Assembly (NCBI GenBank): GCA_002440745.1
Contig: DJVB01000049.1
Coordinates: 1 to 64,000, forward strand
Reading direction: 5' to 3'
DNA length: 64,000 nucleotides
From: Bacteroidales bacterium UBA6267
Lineage (GTDB): Bacteria > Bacteroidota > Bacteroidia > Bacteroidales > UBA1556
Positions 53,616 through 62,808 of this stretch are shown piece after piece. Position 1 is the first letter of the stretch, and each line of letters starts with the position of its first letter. Under the pieces are notes generated by a model. It was not told where the DNA came from. It did not search any database and worked only from the letters and a program-made list of their open reading frames with translations. A program made the translations under genes and the position numbers.

Positions 53616-54188
53616 TTAGGCAATGCCGGTGAAACCCATAAAGGCAAGCGCCAAAATCCCTGCTACAATTAGAGCAGCAGGCACTCCACGCATTCCTTTA
53701 GGCAATTCCATAAGGTCGAGATGCTCGCGGATTCCGGAGAAAAGAATGAGTGCTAAGCCGAAACCTATACTATTGGCAATGGCGAAAACCATTCCTTCCA
53801 ACAAATTGAAATCTTTTTGAATAGTAAGAATAGCAACCCCAAGAACTGCGCAGTTGGTGGTGATTAGTGGAAGAAAAATTCCAAGTGCTTGATACAAAGA
53901 TGGAGACACCTTTTTAAGAATAATTTCTACCATTTGCACTAAGGAAGCAATGACTAAAATGAAGGTGATTGTTTGCAAGTATTGAATTCCAAAAGCATTC
54001 AAGATATAATGCTGAATCAGATACGTTACCAAAGTAGCTAAAACTAAAACAAACATAACCGCACCGGACATTCCGATGGATGTGGACACTTTGTTTGAAA
54101 CCCCGAGGAAAGGACAAACACCTAAAAACTGTGCTAAAACAATATTGTTTACAAAGACAGCCGCAATAATTATTAAGATATATTCCAT
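53616..54188 (-). CDS. rnfA: Rnf electron transport complex subunit A
   Basis: This 190-residue inner-membrane protein has six helices and the family's N-terminal NNIVLAQFLGVCPFLGVS, which carries the Cys that holds the iron centre shared with RnfE. It is part of the Rnf complex, which couples ferredoxin and NAD redox to Na+ or H+ pumping. It is the last gene of rnfBCDGEA, 10 bp after rnfE. Confidence 0.95.
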   Translation of the reverse strand: MEYILIIIAAVFVNNIVLAQFLGVCPFLGVSNKVSTSIGMSGAVMFVLVLATLVTYLIQHYILNAFGIQYLQTITFILVIASLVQMVEIILKKVSPSLYQALGIFLPLITTNCAVLGVAILTIQKDFNLLEGMVFAIANSIGFGLALILFSGIREHLDLMELPKGMRGVPAALIVAGILALAFMGFTGIA

Positions 54189-54198
54189 AATTCAGAGT

Positions 54199-54792
54199 TT
54201 AAGCTTTGTTGATTTTATTATTGATTGCAATCAGGTAGCCAAGCACAATGAAAGCTCCGGGAGCTAAAATGAAGGTGAGCATACCATCGACACCTTGCGG
54301 GAAAATATGCAAAGGAATATCGAAAACTTTTCCGGCACCAAGGATTTCTCGAACAGCTCCAAGAATGGTTAGCGCAAAAGCAAAACCTAATCCCATTCCC
54401 AATCCATCGATAACCGAGCTAACCACATTATTGCGGGAGGCAAATGCTTCAGCGCGGCCAAGTACAATACAGTTGACCACAATAAGAGGGATGAATAAGC
54501 CTAACTGCTCATGAAGCGCAGGCGCATATCCGGCCATAAGCATATCCACGATGGTTACAAAGGATGCAATAATCACAATAAAAGCAGGAATCCGAACCTT
54601 ACCGGGGATAAAATCTTTAACCAATGAAACCACGAGGTTCGACATCACCAAAACAAAGGTTGTGGCCAAGCCCATACCCAGACCATTTATTGCAGACGAT
54701 GTGACACCAAGTGTTGGACACATCCCAAGCAACAGAACGAAAACAGGATTTTCTTTTATAAATCCTTTCGTAAAATTTTTCCAATTATTCAT
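54199..54792 (-). CDS. rnfE: Rnf electron transport complex subunit E
   Basis: This 197-residue integral membrane subunit is homologous to RnfA with opposite topology: NPVFVLLLGMCPTLGVTSSAINGLGMG, and the later IPLIVVNCIVLGRAEAFASRN. RnfA and RnfE hold an iron-sulfur centre inside the membrane between their conserved Cys residues. It overlaps rnfG by 8 bp. Confidence 0.95.
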   Translation of the reverse strand: MNNWKNFTKGFIKENPVFVLLLGMCPTLGVTSSAINGLGMGLATTFVLVMSNLVVSLVKDFIPGKVRIPAFIVIIASFVTIVDMLMAGYAPALHEQLGLFIPLIVVNCIVLGRAEAFASRNNVVSSVIDGLGMGLGFAFALTILGAVREILGAGKVFDIPLHIFPQGVDGMLTFILAPGAFIVLGYLIAINNKINKA

Positions 54793-55366
54793 GATTACCT
54801 CCTTCTTTCATCAAAGTTTGATATGCTCGGTCAACAGCATCACAGAAACCGCGTGAGCTGATTGTTGAAGCTGTAATAGCATCCACATCGCCACCATCTT
54901 TCGTTACCTTCAAGTTAAAACTTGCAGGGTCTTTTTCTTTAAACTGCATTGGAAAATCACTTTTCGCCGCATCCATTTTATCGCCAAGACCCGGGGTTTC
55001 TTTATGACTTAAAACTGCAGTATTTATTATCACTCCGGACGGATAAAATCCAACTAAAATATCGAAGTGACCTGAAAATCCGTCATTTGTATAAGTTTTC
55101 ACCGCTATTCCTACAGTCTCCCCGCCTTTAGTTGCCGTATAAAATTCGATACTGTCCGGTCCTGAAACCGGCATCACCATTTTGGAAGTGACTTCGTCAA
55201 ACTCCGGCAGCACCTGAGTTAAAGCCTTTTTAAGTTTTGCAGCTTGTGCCTCACGAATGGGCTCTTCGGTAAGCTTATGAACAAAGCTCAACGCCAGACC
55301 TGCAATGGCAGTAATCAGCACTAACGTGATGACCATATTGCCAAATTTTGATTCCATTTTAGCCAT
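54785..55366 (-). CDS. rnfG: Rnf electron transport complex subunit G
   Basis: This 193-residue protein has an N-terminal membrane helix and a periplasmic flavin domain. FMN is linked through the Thr in TASTISS (Thr168 by count), the form of the S(T)GAT motif present here. Further conserved blocks are VLSHKETPGLGDKMD and FNLKVTKDGGDVDAI. It passes electrons between RnfD and the other membrane subunits. Confidence 0.94.
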   Translation of the reverse strand: MAKMESKFGNMVITLVLITAIAGLALSFVHKLTEEPIREAQAAKLKKALTQVLPEFDEVTSKMVMPVSGPDSIEFYTATKGGETVGIAVKTYTNDGFSGHFDILVGFYPSGVIINTAVLSHKETPGLGDKMDAAKSDFPMQFKEKDPASFNLKVTKDGGDVDAITASTISSRGFCDAVDRAYQTLMKEGGNHE

Positions 55367-55390
55367 TATAATAAATTTTCAAATTTTCAA

Positions 55391-56386
55391 TTAAGCTTTT
55401 ACTATTTCTCCAAAACGCTTGGGCTTGATTTTATTGAGAAGAGGCACGGCTGCATTCATAATCAGAATAGCAAAGGAAACCCCCTCAGGATAGGCAGCCC
55501 ACACACGAATTATGATGGTCAACAATCCTACACCAACGCCAAAAATAATCTGCCCTACAGGAGTCATTGGCGAGGTAACCATATCCGTTGCCATAAAAAA
55601 GATGCCTAACATCATACCTCCGGTTACTAAGTGGAAAAGCGGATTCACATAGGCATTAGGATCTACAAGCCAAAGAATGCCACTGAATATCAACACAGTG
55701 GCCAAATAGCTAAATGGAATATGCCAGGTGATAATCTTGCGAAACAACATATATAATCCGCCAAGCAACAAAGCTAGCGCCGAAACTTCTCCAAGTGAAC
55801 CGGCATTATTTCCCAATAATAAATTCACATAATCAGGCACTTGCGACATCACAGTTTCCATAGATTCGCCATTTCTTAAACCTTCTTTAACAACACCTAA
55901 CGGGGTAGGTCCGGTGATAGCATCGAGCATAGGAGCCTTAAACATAGGTATAGGTGTAGGCCAACTTGTCATCTGAACAGGAAAACTGATAAGCAGAAAA
56001 ACACGACCTACAAGTGCAGGGTTGAATGGATTTTTACCTAAGCCGCCAAAAGACATTTTTCCAATTCCAATTGCAACTAAAGCACCCATAATTATGATCC
56101 ATACTGGAAGATTTGACGGCACATTAAAGGCTAACAAAATACCCGTAATAAGCGCCGAACCATCACTGATTTGAGGCTTTTGTTTAAGAAGATATTTGGT
56201 GATAACCCACTCAAAAAATAGTGAAGCTACGACCGATACCAAAACTACTTTTACTGCTCCCATTCCGAAGAAATAGAACGAAACAAGCAAGGCCGGAATC
56301 ATTGCATACACAACACCCCACATTATCTTTTTCGTGGACAAATCTCCATGAACATGCGGTGAACCTGAAACAACTAATAAACTCAT
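55391..56386 (-). CDS. rnfD: Rnf electron transport complex subunit D
   Basis: This 331-residue inner-membrane subunit has eight to ten helices, related to NqrB. The covalent FMN site is in AITGPTPLG (Thr161), and further conserved are GGLGKNPFNPALVGR and GMMLGIFFMATDMVTSP. It is likely the ion-pumping subunit with RnfA/RnfE. It sits between rnfC and rnfG with gaps of 40 and 24 bp. Confidence 0.95.
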   Translation of the reverse strand: MSLLVVSGSPHVHGDLSTKKIMWGVVYAMIPALLVSFYFFGMGAVKVVLVSVVASLFFEWVITKYLLKQKPQISDGSALITGILLAFNVPSNLPVWIIIMGALVAIGIGKMSFGGLGKNPFNPALVGRVFLLISFPVQMTSWPTPIPMFKAPMLDAITGPTPLGVVKEGLRNGESMETVMSQVPDYVNLLLGNNAGSLGEVSALALLLGGLYMLFRKIITWHIPFSYLATVLIFSGILWLVDPNAYVNPLFHLVTGGMMLGIFFMATDMVTSPMTPVGQIIFGVGVGLLTIIIRVWAAYPEGVSFAILIMNAAVPLLNKIKPKRFGEIVKA

Positions 56387-56426
56387 ATCTTTGTTTTTAA
56401 CTATTGTTTAAATAATTACCATCCAT

Positions 56427-57761
56427 CTATTTTCTACTCCGATTGCGAATCATGGCACCGGTTTTTGCTTTTCCGATACGGATATAATCGAGCAGAGGAA
56501 TTTGAGCCGGACATGTGTAAACGCAACTTCCACACTCAATACAATCCATGATACGTTCCACTTCACAAGCCTCTGCATCCATACGCTTGCCGAGAATTTT
56601 CAATAAATGCGGCTCTAATCCTTGAGGACATACCGTAGTACATTTGGAACAACGAATACAGTTTTGCTCCTCATTCCTGTTCGATTCTGCTTTTGCCATC
56701 AGCAAAATACCGGAAGTTCCTTTAGTAACAGGAACATCGGTAGTCACCAAAGCCTTACCCATCATAGGTCCACCATTGATTATCTTACCTGATGCTTCCA
56801 CGTCTGCCTCAGCTTTTGCCAGAAGCATGTCAACCGGAGTTCCAATACGAACCATAAAATTGGAAGGCTTTTTCACCGGTTTTCCGGTAACCGTTACAAT
56901 TCGCTCTATGAGAGGTTTATTTTTCTGAACAGCTTCGTAAACAGCGAAACAGGTTCCCACATTATTCACCACACATCCTACGTCTAAAGGAAGTTTTCCG
57001 GCAGGTACTTGTCGGCGTAAAACCGCATCAATCAATTGTTTTTCACCACCTTGAGGATACTGAACTTTGAGAGCTTCAACCGAAATTCCTTGGTATTTGG
57101 AGGCAATATCCTTTAGGTGAGCAATTGCATCCGGCTTATTATTTTCAACGCCAATGATACATTTATTCACTTTAAGCCCTTTCATCAAAATGGCAATACC
57201 AATCATCATTTCCTCACCTTTTTCGAGCATAAGGCGATGATCGGAAGTAAGATAAGGCTCACATTCTACGCCATTTATTATAAGGTATTCCACCTTTTTT
57301 CCTTCAGGAACCATGTATTTAACATGAGTGGGAAAAGTAGCTCCTCCCATTCCAACGATACCGGATTCATGAATTTTCTTAACGATTTCCTCCGGAGATA
57401 AGTCGATTTCACGTTTTAAATCCGAGGACAAATCAATGCCTTCCATCCAGTTGTCGGGCTCAACATCGATGATAATGGCCATTCGGCGAAAACCGGTGGA
57501 GTCTAAAGTCTCTTCAACCCTAAATACTTTTCCGGTGAAAGGAGAGTGAACATTTGCCGAAATGAAAGCTTCGCCTTTGGCTATCATCTGACCGGTTTTA
57601 ACGAAATCTCCCTTTTTAACGAGAGCTGTGGCCGGAACTCCAAGATGCTGAGAAACAGGAACTACTGCTCTTTTCGGATGCTCCATTACTTCGATGGGCG
57701 CACTGGCCGACATCTTATTTTCTTTTGGATGAACACCACCAATTCTAAAGGTTTTCAACAT
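56427..57761 (-). CDS. rnfC: Rnf electron transport complex subunit C
   Basis: RnfC binds NADH through FMN and passes electrons through two [4Fe-4S] clusters. The protein of 444 residues starts at the ATG at 57761 (MLKTFRIGGVHPKENK), preceded by a good ribosome site (GGAG); a longer reading frame to 57860 would run into rnfB. It has the N-terminal barrel-like part, GMGGATFPTHVK, the FMN region, and near the C-terminus CIRCSKCTTVCP and CIECGSCVYTCP, each followed by a further Cys-Pro. The gap to rnfB is 13 bp. Confidence 0.95.
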   Translation of the reverse strand: MLKTFRIGGVHPKENKMSASAPIEVMEHPKRAVVPVSQHLGVPATALVKKGDFVKTGQMIAKGEAFISANVHSPFTGKVFRVEETLDSTGFRRMAIIIDVEPDNWMEGIDLSSDLKREIDLSPEEIVKKIHESGIVGMGGATFPTHVKYMVPEGKKVEYLIINGVECEPYLTSDHRLMLEKGEEMMIGIAILMKGLKVNKCIIGVENNKPDAIAHLKDIASKYQGISVEALKVQYPQGGEKQLIDAVLRRQVPAGKLPLDVGCVVNNVGTCFAVYEAVQKNKPLIERIVTVTGKPVKKPSNFMVRIGTPVDMLLAKAEADVEASGKIINGGPMMGKALVTTDVPVTKGTSGILLMAKAESNRNEEQNCIRCSKCTTVCPQGLEPHLLKILGKRMDAEACEVERIMDCIECGSCVYTCPAQIPLLDYIRIGKAKTGAMIRNRSRK

Positions 57762-57774
57762 AGTATTCTCCGTT

Positions 57775-58794
57775 TTATTGATTGTTATTTTGATTTTCAG
57801 AACTATTCTCTTCCTTTTTATCGGAAGCTTCGGAAGCTGCTTTTGGTTTTTCGACAGCAACTTCTACCGACTCGGTGCGGGGTGCTTTTGCGGGTTTTGG
57901 AGCCGGTGCAGCACCTTCCTCTACCACAACTGCCTTTTTAACAGGCTCTTTTTTGGGAACTTCCGCTTTTGGAGGTCTGGGTTTGAAATTGATTTCATGA
58001 ATAGCATCAGTTGGACAAACCTCTACACATTTGCGACATAAAGTACATTTTTCGTAGTCGATATATGCCAGATTATTATTCATGGTGATGGCATCGTGAG
58101 GACAAACTTTGAAGCAAGCTGCACAACCAATACAAGCCACACTACAGTTTTTCTTCGCCGGACCACCTTTTTCTTGATTCATGCAAGCCACAAAAATTCG
58201 CTTGTCTTTAGGGCCACGATTGCGCAATTCGAGAAGGTCGCGCGGACATGCCAACACGCAGGCATTACAAGCAACACAATTGTCTTTTACAACCGGTAAA
58301 CCCGTTTCAGGATCCATATACATCGCATCGAAATCGCAGGCATCAACGCATTCGCCGCCGCCAAGACAGCCATACATGCAGCCACCTTCACCCGACGAAA
58401 GTGTGTGGGTAAATGTGCAATTGTTTGGCCCGTCATAGCTATATTTTGCCGGTGAATTCTTTACAGAACCGTTACATCTTAAAACGGCAATTTGAGGCTT
58501 TTTTTCAACTGCTTCCACTCCAAGCAAGGGAGAAAGGCTTTTCATCAGGTCGTTGCCACCTACCGGACAGAAAAACCCTTCCATTGTGCCTTCTTTCACC
58601 ATTGCTTCGGCAAAAGCACGACATCCTGCATATCCGCAACCACCACAATTGGCGCCGGGAAGTGCATCAGTTACATCATCTATCCGTGGGTCTTCTATGA
58701 CCTTAAACTTCTGAGCTATAAAATATAAAACCACTGCAGCAACTGCTCCAATGGCTGATAAAGTTATTAAAGCTGTAATAATTCCACTATCCAC
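57775..58794 (-). CDS. rnfB: Rnf electron transport complex subunit B
   Basis: RnfB takes electrons from ferredoxin and is the first gene of the operon. The 339-residue protein has one N-terminal membrane helix and then CGGCGYAGC. A ferredoxin-like region follows with further clusters (GGCMYGCLGGGECVDAC, CVACNACVLACP, CIGCAACFKVCP, CTLCRKCVEVCP). The last 65 residues are an Ala/Pro/Lys/Glu-rich, low-complexity tail not needed for cluster binding and probably disordered. Such tails vary between species. Confidence 0.95.
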   Translation of the reverse strand: MDSGIITALITLSAIGAVAAVVLYFIAQKFKVIEDPRIDDVTDALPGANCGGCGYAGCRAFAEAMVKEGTMEGFFCPVGGNDLMKSLSPLLGVEAVEKKPQIAVLRCNGSVKNSPAKYSYDGPNNCTFTHTLSSGEGGCMYGCLGGGECVDACDFDAMYMDPETGLPVVKDNCVACNACVLACPRDLLELRNRGPKDKRIFVACMNQEKGGPAKKNCSVACIGCAACFKVCPHDAITMNNNLAYIDYEKCTLCRKCVEVCPTDAIHEINFKPRPPKAEVPKKEPVKKAVVVEEGAAPAPKPAKAPRTESVEVAVEKPKAASEASDKKEENSSENQNNNQ

Positions 58795-58824
58795 TGTATG
58801 TTAATTTATTGGGTTAATGTGCTG

Positions 58825-58854
58825 CAAAAATAATAACAACTTCCTTATATTCAA
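58825..58854 (-). promoter_or_regulatory. Promoter of the rnfBCDGEA operon
   Basis: On the minus strand TTG at 58852-58854 and TATTTTTG at 58825-58832 with a 19-bp gap fit the -33/-7 pair, about 30 bp before rnfB. The divergent space 58855-59107 to rseC holds no other signal I can name. Confidence 0.6.
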
Positions 58855-59107
58855 GTTCTTAGATTCTAAAGTCAGTTGACCTATATATGATTGAATACAA
58901 GTTATTTACTACCTTACTTATAATAGTTCTAAATAGTAATTATCCGTTAAACACTGATATTGAGTTAAGTATATCTTTATTTAAACTCATTCTAAATTTC
59001 ATTTTTTATTAAAAATCCTTCTTTTCGGCAAAATATCAAACCAACTATTGACAAATTATCCATGAAAGATTAACCATATAGAGAAGGGATACTAAAGCGA
59101 TAAATCG

Positions 59108-59115
59108 TATTTTTG
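59108..59115 (+). promoter_or_regulatory. -7 element before rseC
   Basis: TATTTTTG, 23 bp before the ATG of rseC at 59138. No clear -33 element was seen. Confidence 0.5.
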
Positions 59116-59137
59116 CCGATTCTTAAATTGAGATAAC

Positions 59138-59560
59138 ATGAGTAAAGAAGCGCCCAATACCATTGAACATTTAGGCCGAATAATAGACATCGACCAGGAA
59201 AAGATTACTGTTGCAATTGTCAGTCAATCAGCATGTGTATCGTGTTCTGTCAAAGGCTCGTGCTCGGTGGGCGATGTTGAGGAAAAAATTGTGGAGGTAG
59301 CACATATTGACGGAAGAAATTTTAAAATAAACGATCTTGTAACTGTGGTATTAAATGTCGGGATGGGAGCGAAAGCAGTAATTTTAGGCTATTTTCTTCC
59401 ATTCTTAGTTTTGTTATTTTCGGTGATTATCATGCAATCCTTAGGTTATAGCGAAGGAGTTTCAGGACTTACCGCAATTGGAATGTTAGTCCCCTATTAT
59501 TCCATCCTTTATTTTACCCGAAAAAAACAGAGCAAGACCTTCAACTTTAAAATTAAATAA
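59138..59560 (+). CDS. rseC: RseC/SoxR-reducing system protein
   Basis: This 140-residue inner-membrane protein of the RseC family starts with a cytoplasmic beta-rich part containing a Cys cluster (Cys33, Cys36, Cys42 in SACVSCSVKGSC). Two membrane helices follow at about residues 80-125. In E. coli RseC belongs to the Rsx (Rnf-like) system that keeps SoxR reduced. Here it is divergent from the rnf operon, which fits a role linked to the Rnf complex, such as its assembly or electron delivery. The stop at 59560 is 3 bp before the stop of the convergent LamG gene. Confidence 0.9.
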   Translation: MSKEAPNTIEHLGRIIDIDQEKITVAIVSQSACVSCSVKGSCSVGDVEEKIVEVAHIDGRNFKINDLVTVVLNVGMGAKAVILGYFLPFLVLLFSVIIMQSLGYSEGVSGLTAIGMLVPYYSILYFTRKKQSKTFNFKIK

Positions 59561-59563
59561 GAG

Positions 59564-60865
59564 TTAATTGAGAACTATTTTCTTGCTAAATACTTCACCA
59601 TCAATTGTAACTCGCATAATAGCAATCCCTTGAAAACTCCTATCTGACAAGGAAATTTGAATATTTGATTCATTAGAATATTTTGAAACTGAATAAATCA
59701 ACTTTCCGCTAAGCTCGATGATGTCTATGGTAAATGTCGTTTCTAAAGGTTCATTAAAAATCACATTAAGTTGATTGTCGGAAATAAAAGCAGAAATTAA
59801 GGATAATTGGTTAATTGCTAATTTGTTTACGATCACTGGGGATGAAACAGTGGTTTTTCCGTCGAAATCTTTTTGTTTTAGACGATAATAAACCAAATCA
59901 CCTCTTGAAAAATCCACATATTCATAATCTATCGGCACATTTGAGTTTCCGGCACCGGCAATTTCTGCAATGCCTTCATAGTTCATCCCATCCAAAGAAT
60001 ACTCAACAATAAACTTTTCATTATTGATTTCAATAAAAGTTGTCCAACTAATCAATACAGATTCGTTCTGGCCGACAGCAGAGAATTGTCCTAAACTTAC
60101 CGGAAGATTAGAATTTTCTGATTCAAAAATACTAGACTCAATTCGATCTACAATTGGGTTCATATCATACAATTCGCCATCATTTGAAAAATCGGATTTA
60201 TCCTCAATAACATAAGAATCAGGTGCTTCATCAAAACTCCAATACCCTTTCAAATCGGACCAATTGAGTGACGAAGGAATATTTGAAGAAGTCAGATAAT
60301 TATCTTTAATTGCAATAATTTCCTCTATAGTTAAAGCATCATTCCAGATTTGTACTTCGTCGATAGCGCCATAAAAAAACTTTTGACCGCCTTCGTCAGA
60401 ACCAAAGGACACAGGTTCAGAATTCAATTTTATTGTAGTAGAAACTGAAGTGTCCTTTTTCAACACGCCATCCACATAAAATTTTAAGGTAGTTCCATCA
60501 TAAGTCATTGCCAAATGATACCATTTGTCCGCTGTTGGGATTTTATCACCCCACTGCAATGAATAACCATTTCCATTCACATCCTTAAAACCTGCCTGCC
60601 ATCCGTTCCATTTGTCTTGGTCAATGGTCCATCCGCTATTCCAAGTTTCCTTTTCAACCAATTTGGCAGTCCGGTTGTCCAATGTTTTAACCCATAACAT
60701 CACGGTAATCTGATTACTGAAATTCAAATTTGCAGAATTTGGTGCTAAGGCATAAGAGTCAACACCATCGAAATATAAAGCCATATTTGTTTGGGAAAAA
60801 CCTGAATTATAAGAAAAACTCAGAATCAAAACTAAAAATGCAATTGTGTAAAAAATCTGTTTCAT
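59564..60865 (-). CDS. LamG-domain protein with T9SS-like C-terminal domain
   Basis: The start used is the ATG at 60865 (MKQIFYTIAFL...), which gives a proper signal peptide; the frame to 60898 only adds eleven residues. The protein of 433 residues holds a LamG/concanavalin-like domain (about 25-200: ALYFDGVDSYALAPNSANLNFSNQITVMLWVKT, GAIDEVQIWNDALTIEEI), typical of carbohydrate- or protein-binding surface proteins. A beta-rich middle follows, and a C-terminal Por-like segment (IDIIELSGKLIYSV, FQGIAIMRVTIDGEVFSKKIVLN seen in outline). It is likely surface-exposed and secreted through T9SS. Confidence 0.82.
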   Translation of the reverse strand: MKQIFYTIAFLVLILSFSYNSGFSQTNMALYFDGVDSYALAPNSANLNFSNQITVMLWVKTLDNRTAKLVEKETWNSGWTIDQDKWNGWQAGFKDVNGNGYSLQWGDKIPTADKWYHLAMTYDGTTLKFYVDGVLKKDTSVSTTIKLNSEPVSFGSDEGGQKFFYGAIDEVQIWNDALTIEEIIAIKDNYLTSSNIPSSLNWSDLKGYWSFDEAPDSYVIEDKSDFSNDGELYDMNPIVDRIESSIFESENSNLPVSLGQFSAVGQNESVLISWTTFIEINNEKFIVEYSLDGMNYEGIAEIAGAGNSNVPIDYEYVDFSRGDLVYYRLKQKDFDGKTTVSSPVIVNKLAINQLSLISAFISDNQLNVIFNEPLETTFTIDIIELSGKLIYSVSKYSNESNIQISLSDRSFQGIAIMRVTIDGEVFSKKIVLN

Positions 60866-61030
60866 AGCAATAAAATTTAACCTAATGCCATGAAACAAAA
60901 CAGAGGCCTATCTAATTCCAAATATAATTAATTGATTTACAGCGCTGTAAATTTCATACTCTTAACATTAATTTCATACTGGGAAAAATTCATTCCAAAA
61001 ACTGGAATTTTTCATAGAAAAATCTTTGGT

Positions 61031-62794
61031 TTAATACCGCACCAACAAATAGTTCAGTTTCCCTTTCTCCGCATAATTTTCAGGAATAAACTTCCAATTA
61101 TTTGCAGGTTTAGCATCAATCTTTCTTTTGGAGGCAATCCACTTGGAGAGCATCAATCGAAAATCGGTGGAAGAAGTGCTTAAAATCCGTTTAGTTAATT
61201 CAGCCTTATCAATTCCCGCGCCCTCTGTGAGAATGCTGCCTCCACCATTTGCTCTGTAGGAGTTCATGGCAACTTTGTATTTACCTTCCAAATCAAAAGG
61301 GCGTCCATCGATAAAACACTCAATTTTAACGCGTTCACCAAAGTTTTTTGTCAAATCAACGGTATAAATCAAACCACCACCGGAATCGAAATTATAAAAA
61401 GGATTTTTGAGAAAATACTTACCTCGGTCATTTAATTTCAATTTACCGGATTCATCCTCAGCCAATTGAAACATGATATCATCCGCCGAGTGCATGGTTT
61501 TTATCCATTTGTCGTAAGAATACTCCAAGGCATTTTTAAACTCCAATCCGCTCATTTCCATAAGGTAGAGAAAATTCTCGAACCGATAAAGCCGGAACAT
61601 ATCTTTCATAAAAAGCATTCCGGTATCCATTTGATAATCCATGTAAAATGGAGAAGCTAAGGACAAATCGGCTTCAGACAATTCGAGCTGAGCAGCATGA
61701 ACCAAATCAACCGCCGCCGAAGAGCCAAATAGCGATTGTGAAGCATCAATTTTTCTTACAAGTCTTCCGATGGGCTGTTTCACATATCGCCGAACAGCCT
61801 CTAAATCAAGATTAAATCGATAGAGAAAATGGCTATCCGGCTTAATCTCATCCATAGAAACAATACTTCCTGTTTTGTTGAGATCATACTTATTCTCTTG
61901 AAAATTCCACTCAAAGCATAAATCCACTTGTCCGACATTTACGCCGTAAGGTCCTGGATTAATCACTAAAACCGTATCTCCTGCCACATTTTCGATAATC
62001 AAATTGGCGATGCGATGATCATGGCCAGCAAAAACCACATCCAAACCGGGCTCTTGCTTTGCGACCAATAACGCTGCATTCTCATTAAACTTTTCTTCCG
62101 GATTGCCACCCCCATAAGAAGCATTGAGACCGGAATGAAATAACCCAACCAAAGCATCCGGTTTTTCTTTAAGGCGAATCTCACTAACCCAGAATTTCGC
62201 TGACTCAATCATGTCGTCGAAGTGCATTCCTGAATATGTAGAAGGAGGCAACCAATTTGGAATTGAGGGAGTTATTAAACCCAAAACCGCAATTTTCAAC
62301 CCATTGCGATTAATAATGGTATAAGGTTTAAAATACGGTTTACCTGTCGAATCGTCCACAGCATTTGCTGCAAGCCAATCAAACTGAAGATTATCTCTAA
62401 AGGCATCATAAGCCTTATGCCCTGCTTCGATGTCGTGATTGCCGACTGAAGCCACATCAAAACCCATGAAATTCATCACTTTGGCCAGCAAATGCACCGA
62501 ATCCTGATCTACAAAGTTGTAATAATATACCACAGGATCGCCTTGGAGCAAATCCCCATTATCCATTAAGATAACTTCAAGAGAATCATTCGCTCTTTGT
62601 GTTTGAACATAGCTAAAAACGCGAGCCAATGAACCGTCACGCTTCTCTCCTGAAAGCAAGTCGTCCGGAAAAATTGCACCATGAACATCCGTAGTTTGAA
62701 TCAGCCTGACGACTACCGTTTTATCCTTTTTCATAAATTCATTTTTACAAGAAACCAAAATGATCATTGACAGAAATACCACTAAATATCTCAT
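61031..62794 (-). CDS. 5'-nucleotidase / cyclic-nucleotide phosphodiesterase lipoprotein
   Basis: This protein starts at the ATG at 62794 (MRYLVVFLSMIILVSC: lipobox Cys16); three codons upstream is another Met. It has about 587 residues. The N-terminal metallophosphoesterase domain shows IQTTDVHGAIFP, the GNHDIEAG motif and FAGHDHR. The C-terminal 5'-nucleotidase domain has SPFYMDYQMDTGMLFMKDMFRLYRFEN and NSYRANGGGS. These enzymes split nucleotides, or 2',3'-cyclic nucleotides, on the outer face of the cell for nucleoside and phosphate uptake. It lies 14 bp after birA. Confidence 0.9.
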   Translation of the reverse strand: MRYLVVFLSMIILVSCKNEFMKKDKTVVVRLIQTTDVHGAIFPDDLLSGEKRDGSLARVFSYVQTQRANDSLEVILMDNGDLLQGDPVVYYYNFVDQDSVHLLAKVMNFMGFDVASVGNHDIEAGHKAYDAFRDNLQFDWLAANAVDDSTGKPYFKPYTIINRNGLKIAVLGLITPSIPNWLPPSTYSGMHFDDMIESAKFWVSEIRLKEKPDALVGLFHSGLNASYGGGNPEEKFNENAALLVAKQEPGLDVVFAGHDHRIANLIIENVAGDTVLVINPGPYGVNVGQVDLCFEWNFQENKYDLNKTGSIVSMDEIKPDSHFLYRFNLDLEAVRRYVKQPIGRLVRKIDASQSLFGSSAAVDLVHAAQLELSEADLSLASPFYMDYQMDTGMLFMKDMFRLYRFENFLYLMEMSGLEFKNALEYSYDKWIKTMHSADDIMFQLAEDESGKLKLNDRGKYFLKNPFYNFDSGGGLIYTVDLTKNFGERVKIECFIDGRPFDLEGKYKVAMNSYRANGGGSILTEGAGIDKAELTKRILSTSSTDFRLMLSKWIASKRKIDAKPANNWKFIPENYAEKGKLNYLLVRY

Positions 62795-62808
62795 AAACAA
62801 CAATTTAG

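Noticed and set aside
57762..57860. N-terminal extension of RnfC
   Set aside because: It would overlap rnfB, while the ATG at 57761 has a good ribosome site and begins with the family's usual sequence.
57778..58728. Plus-strand ORFs opposite rnfB
   Set aside because: They are frames antisense to the Cys-rich clusters of RnfB, giving Cys/Phe/Thr-rich translations with no family pattern.
60983..61013. AT-rich hairpin after the 5'-nucleotidase gene as a terminator
   Set aside because: It has a four-base bulge and few G-C pairs and lacks a clean T tail on the minus strand, so the support is too weak.
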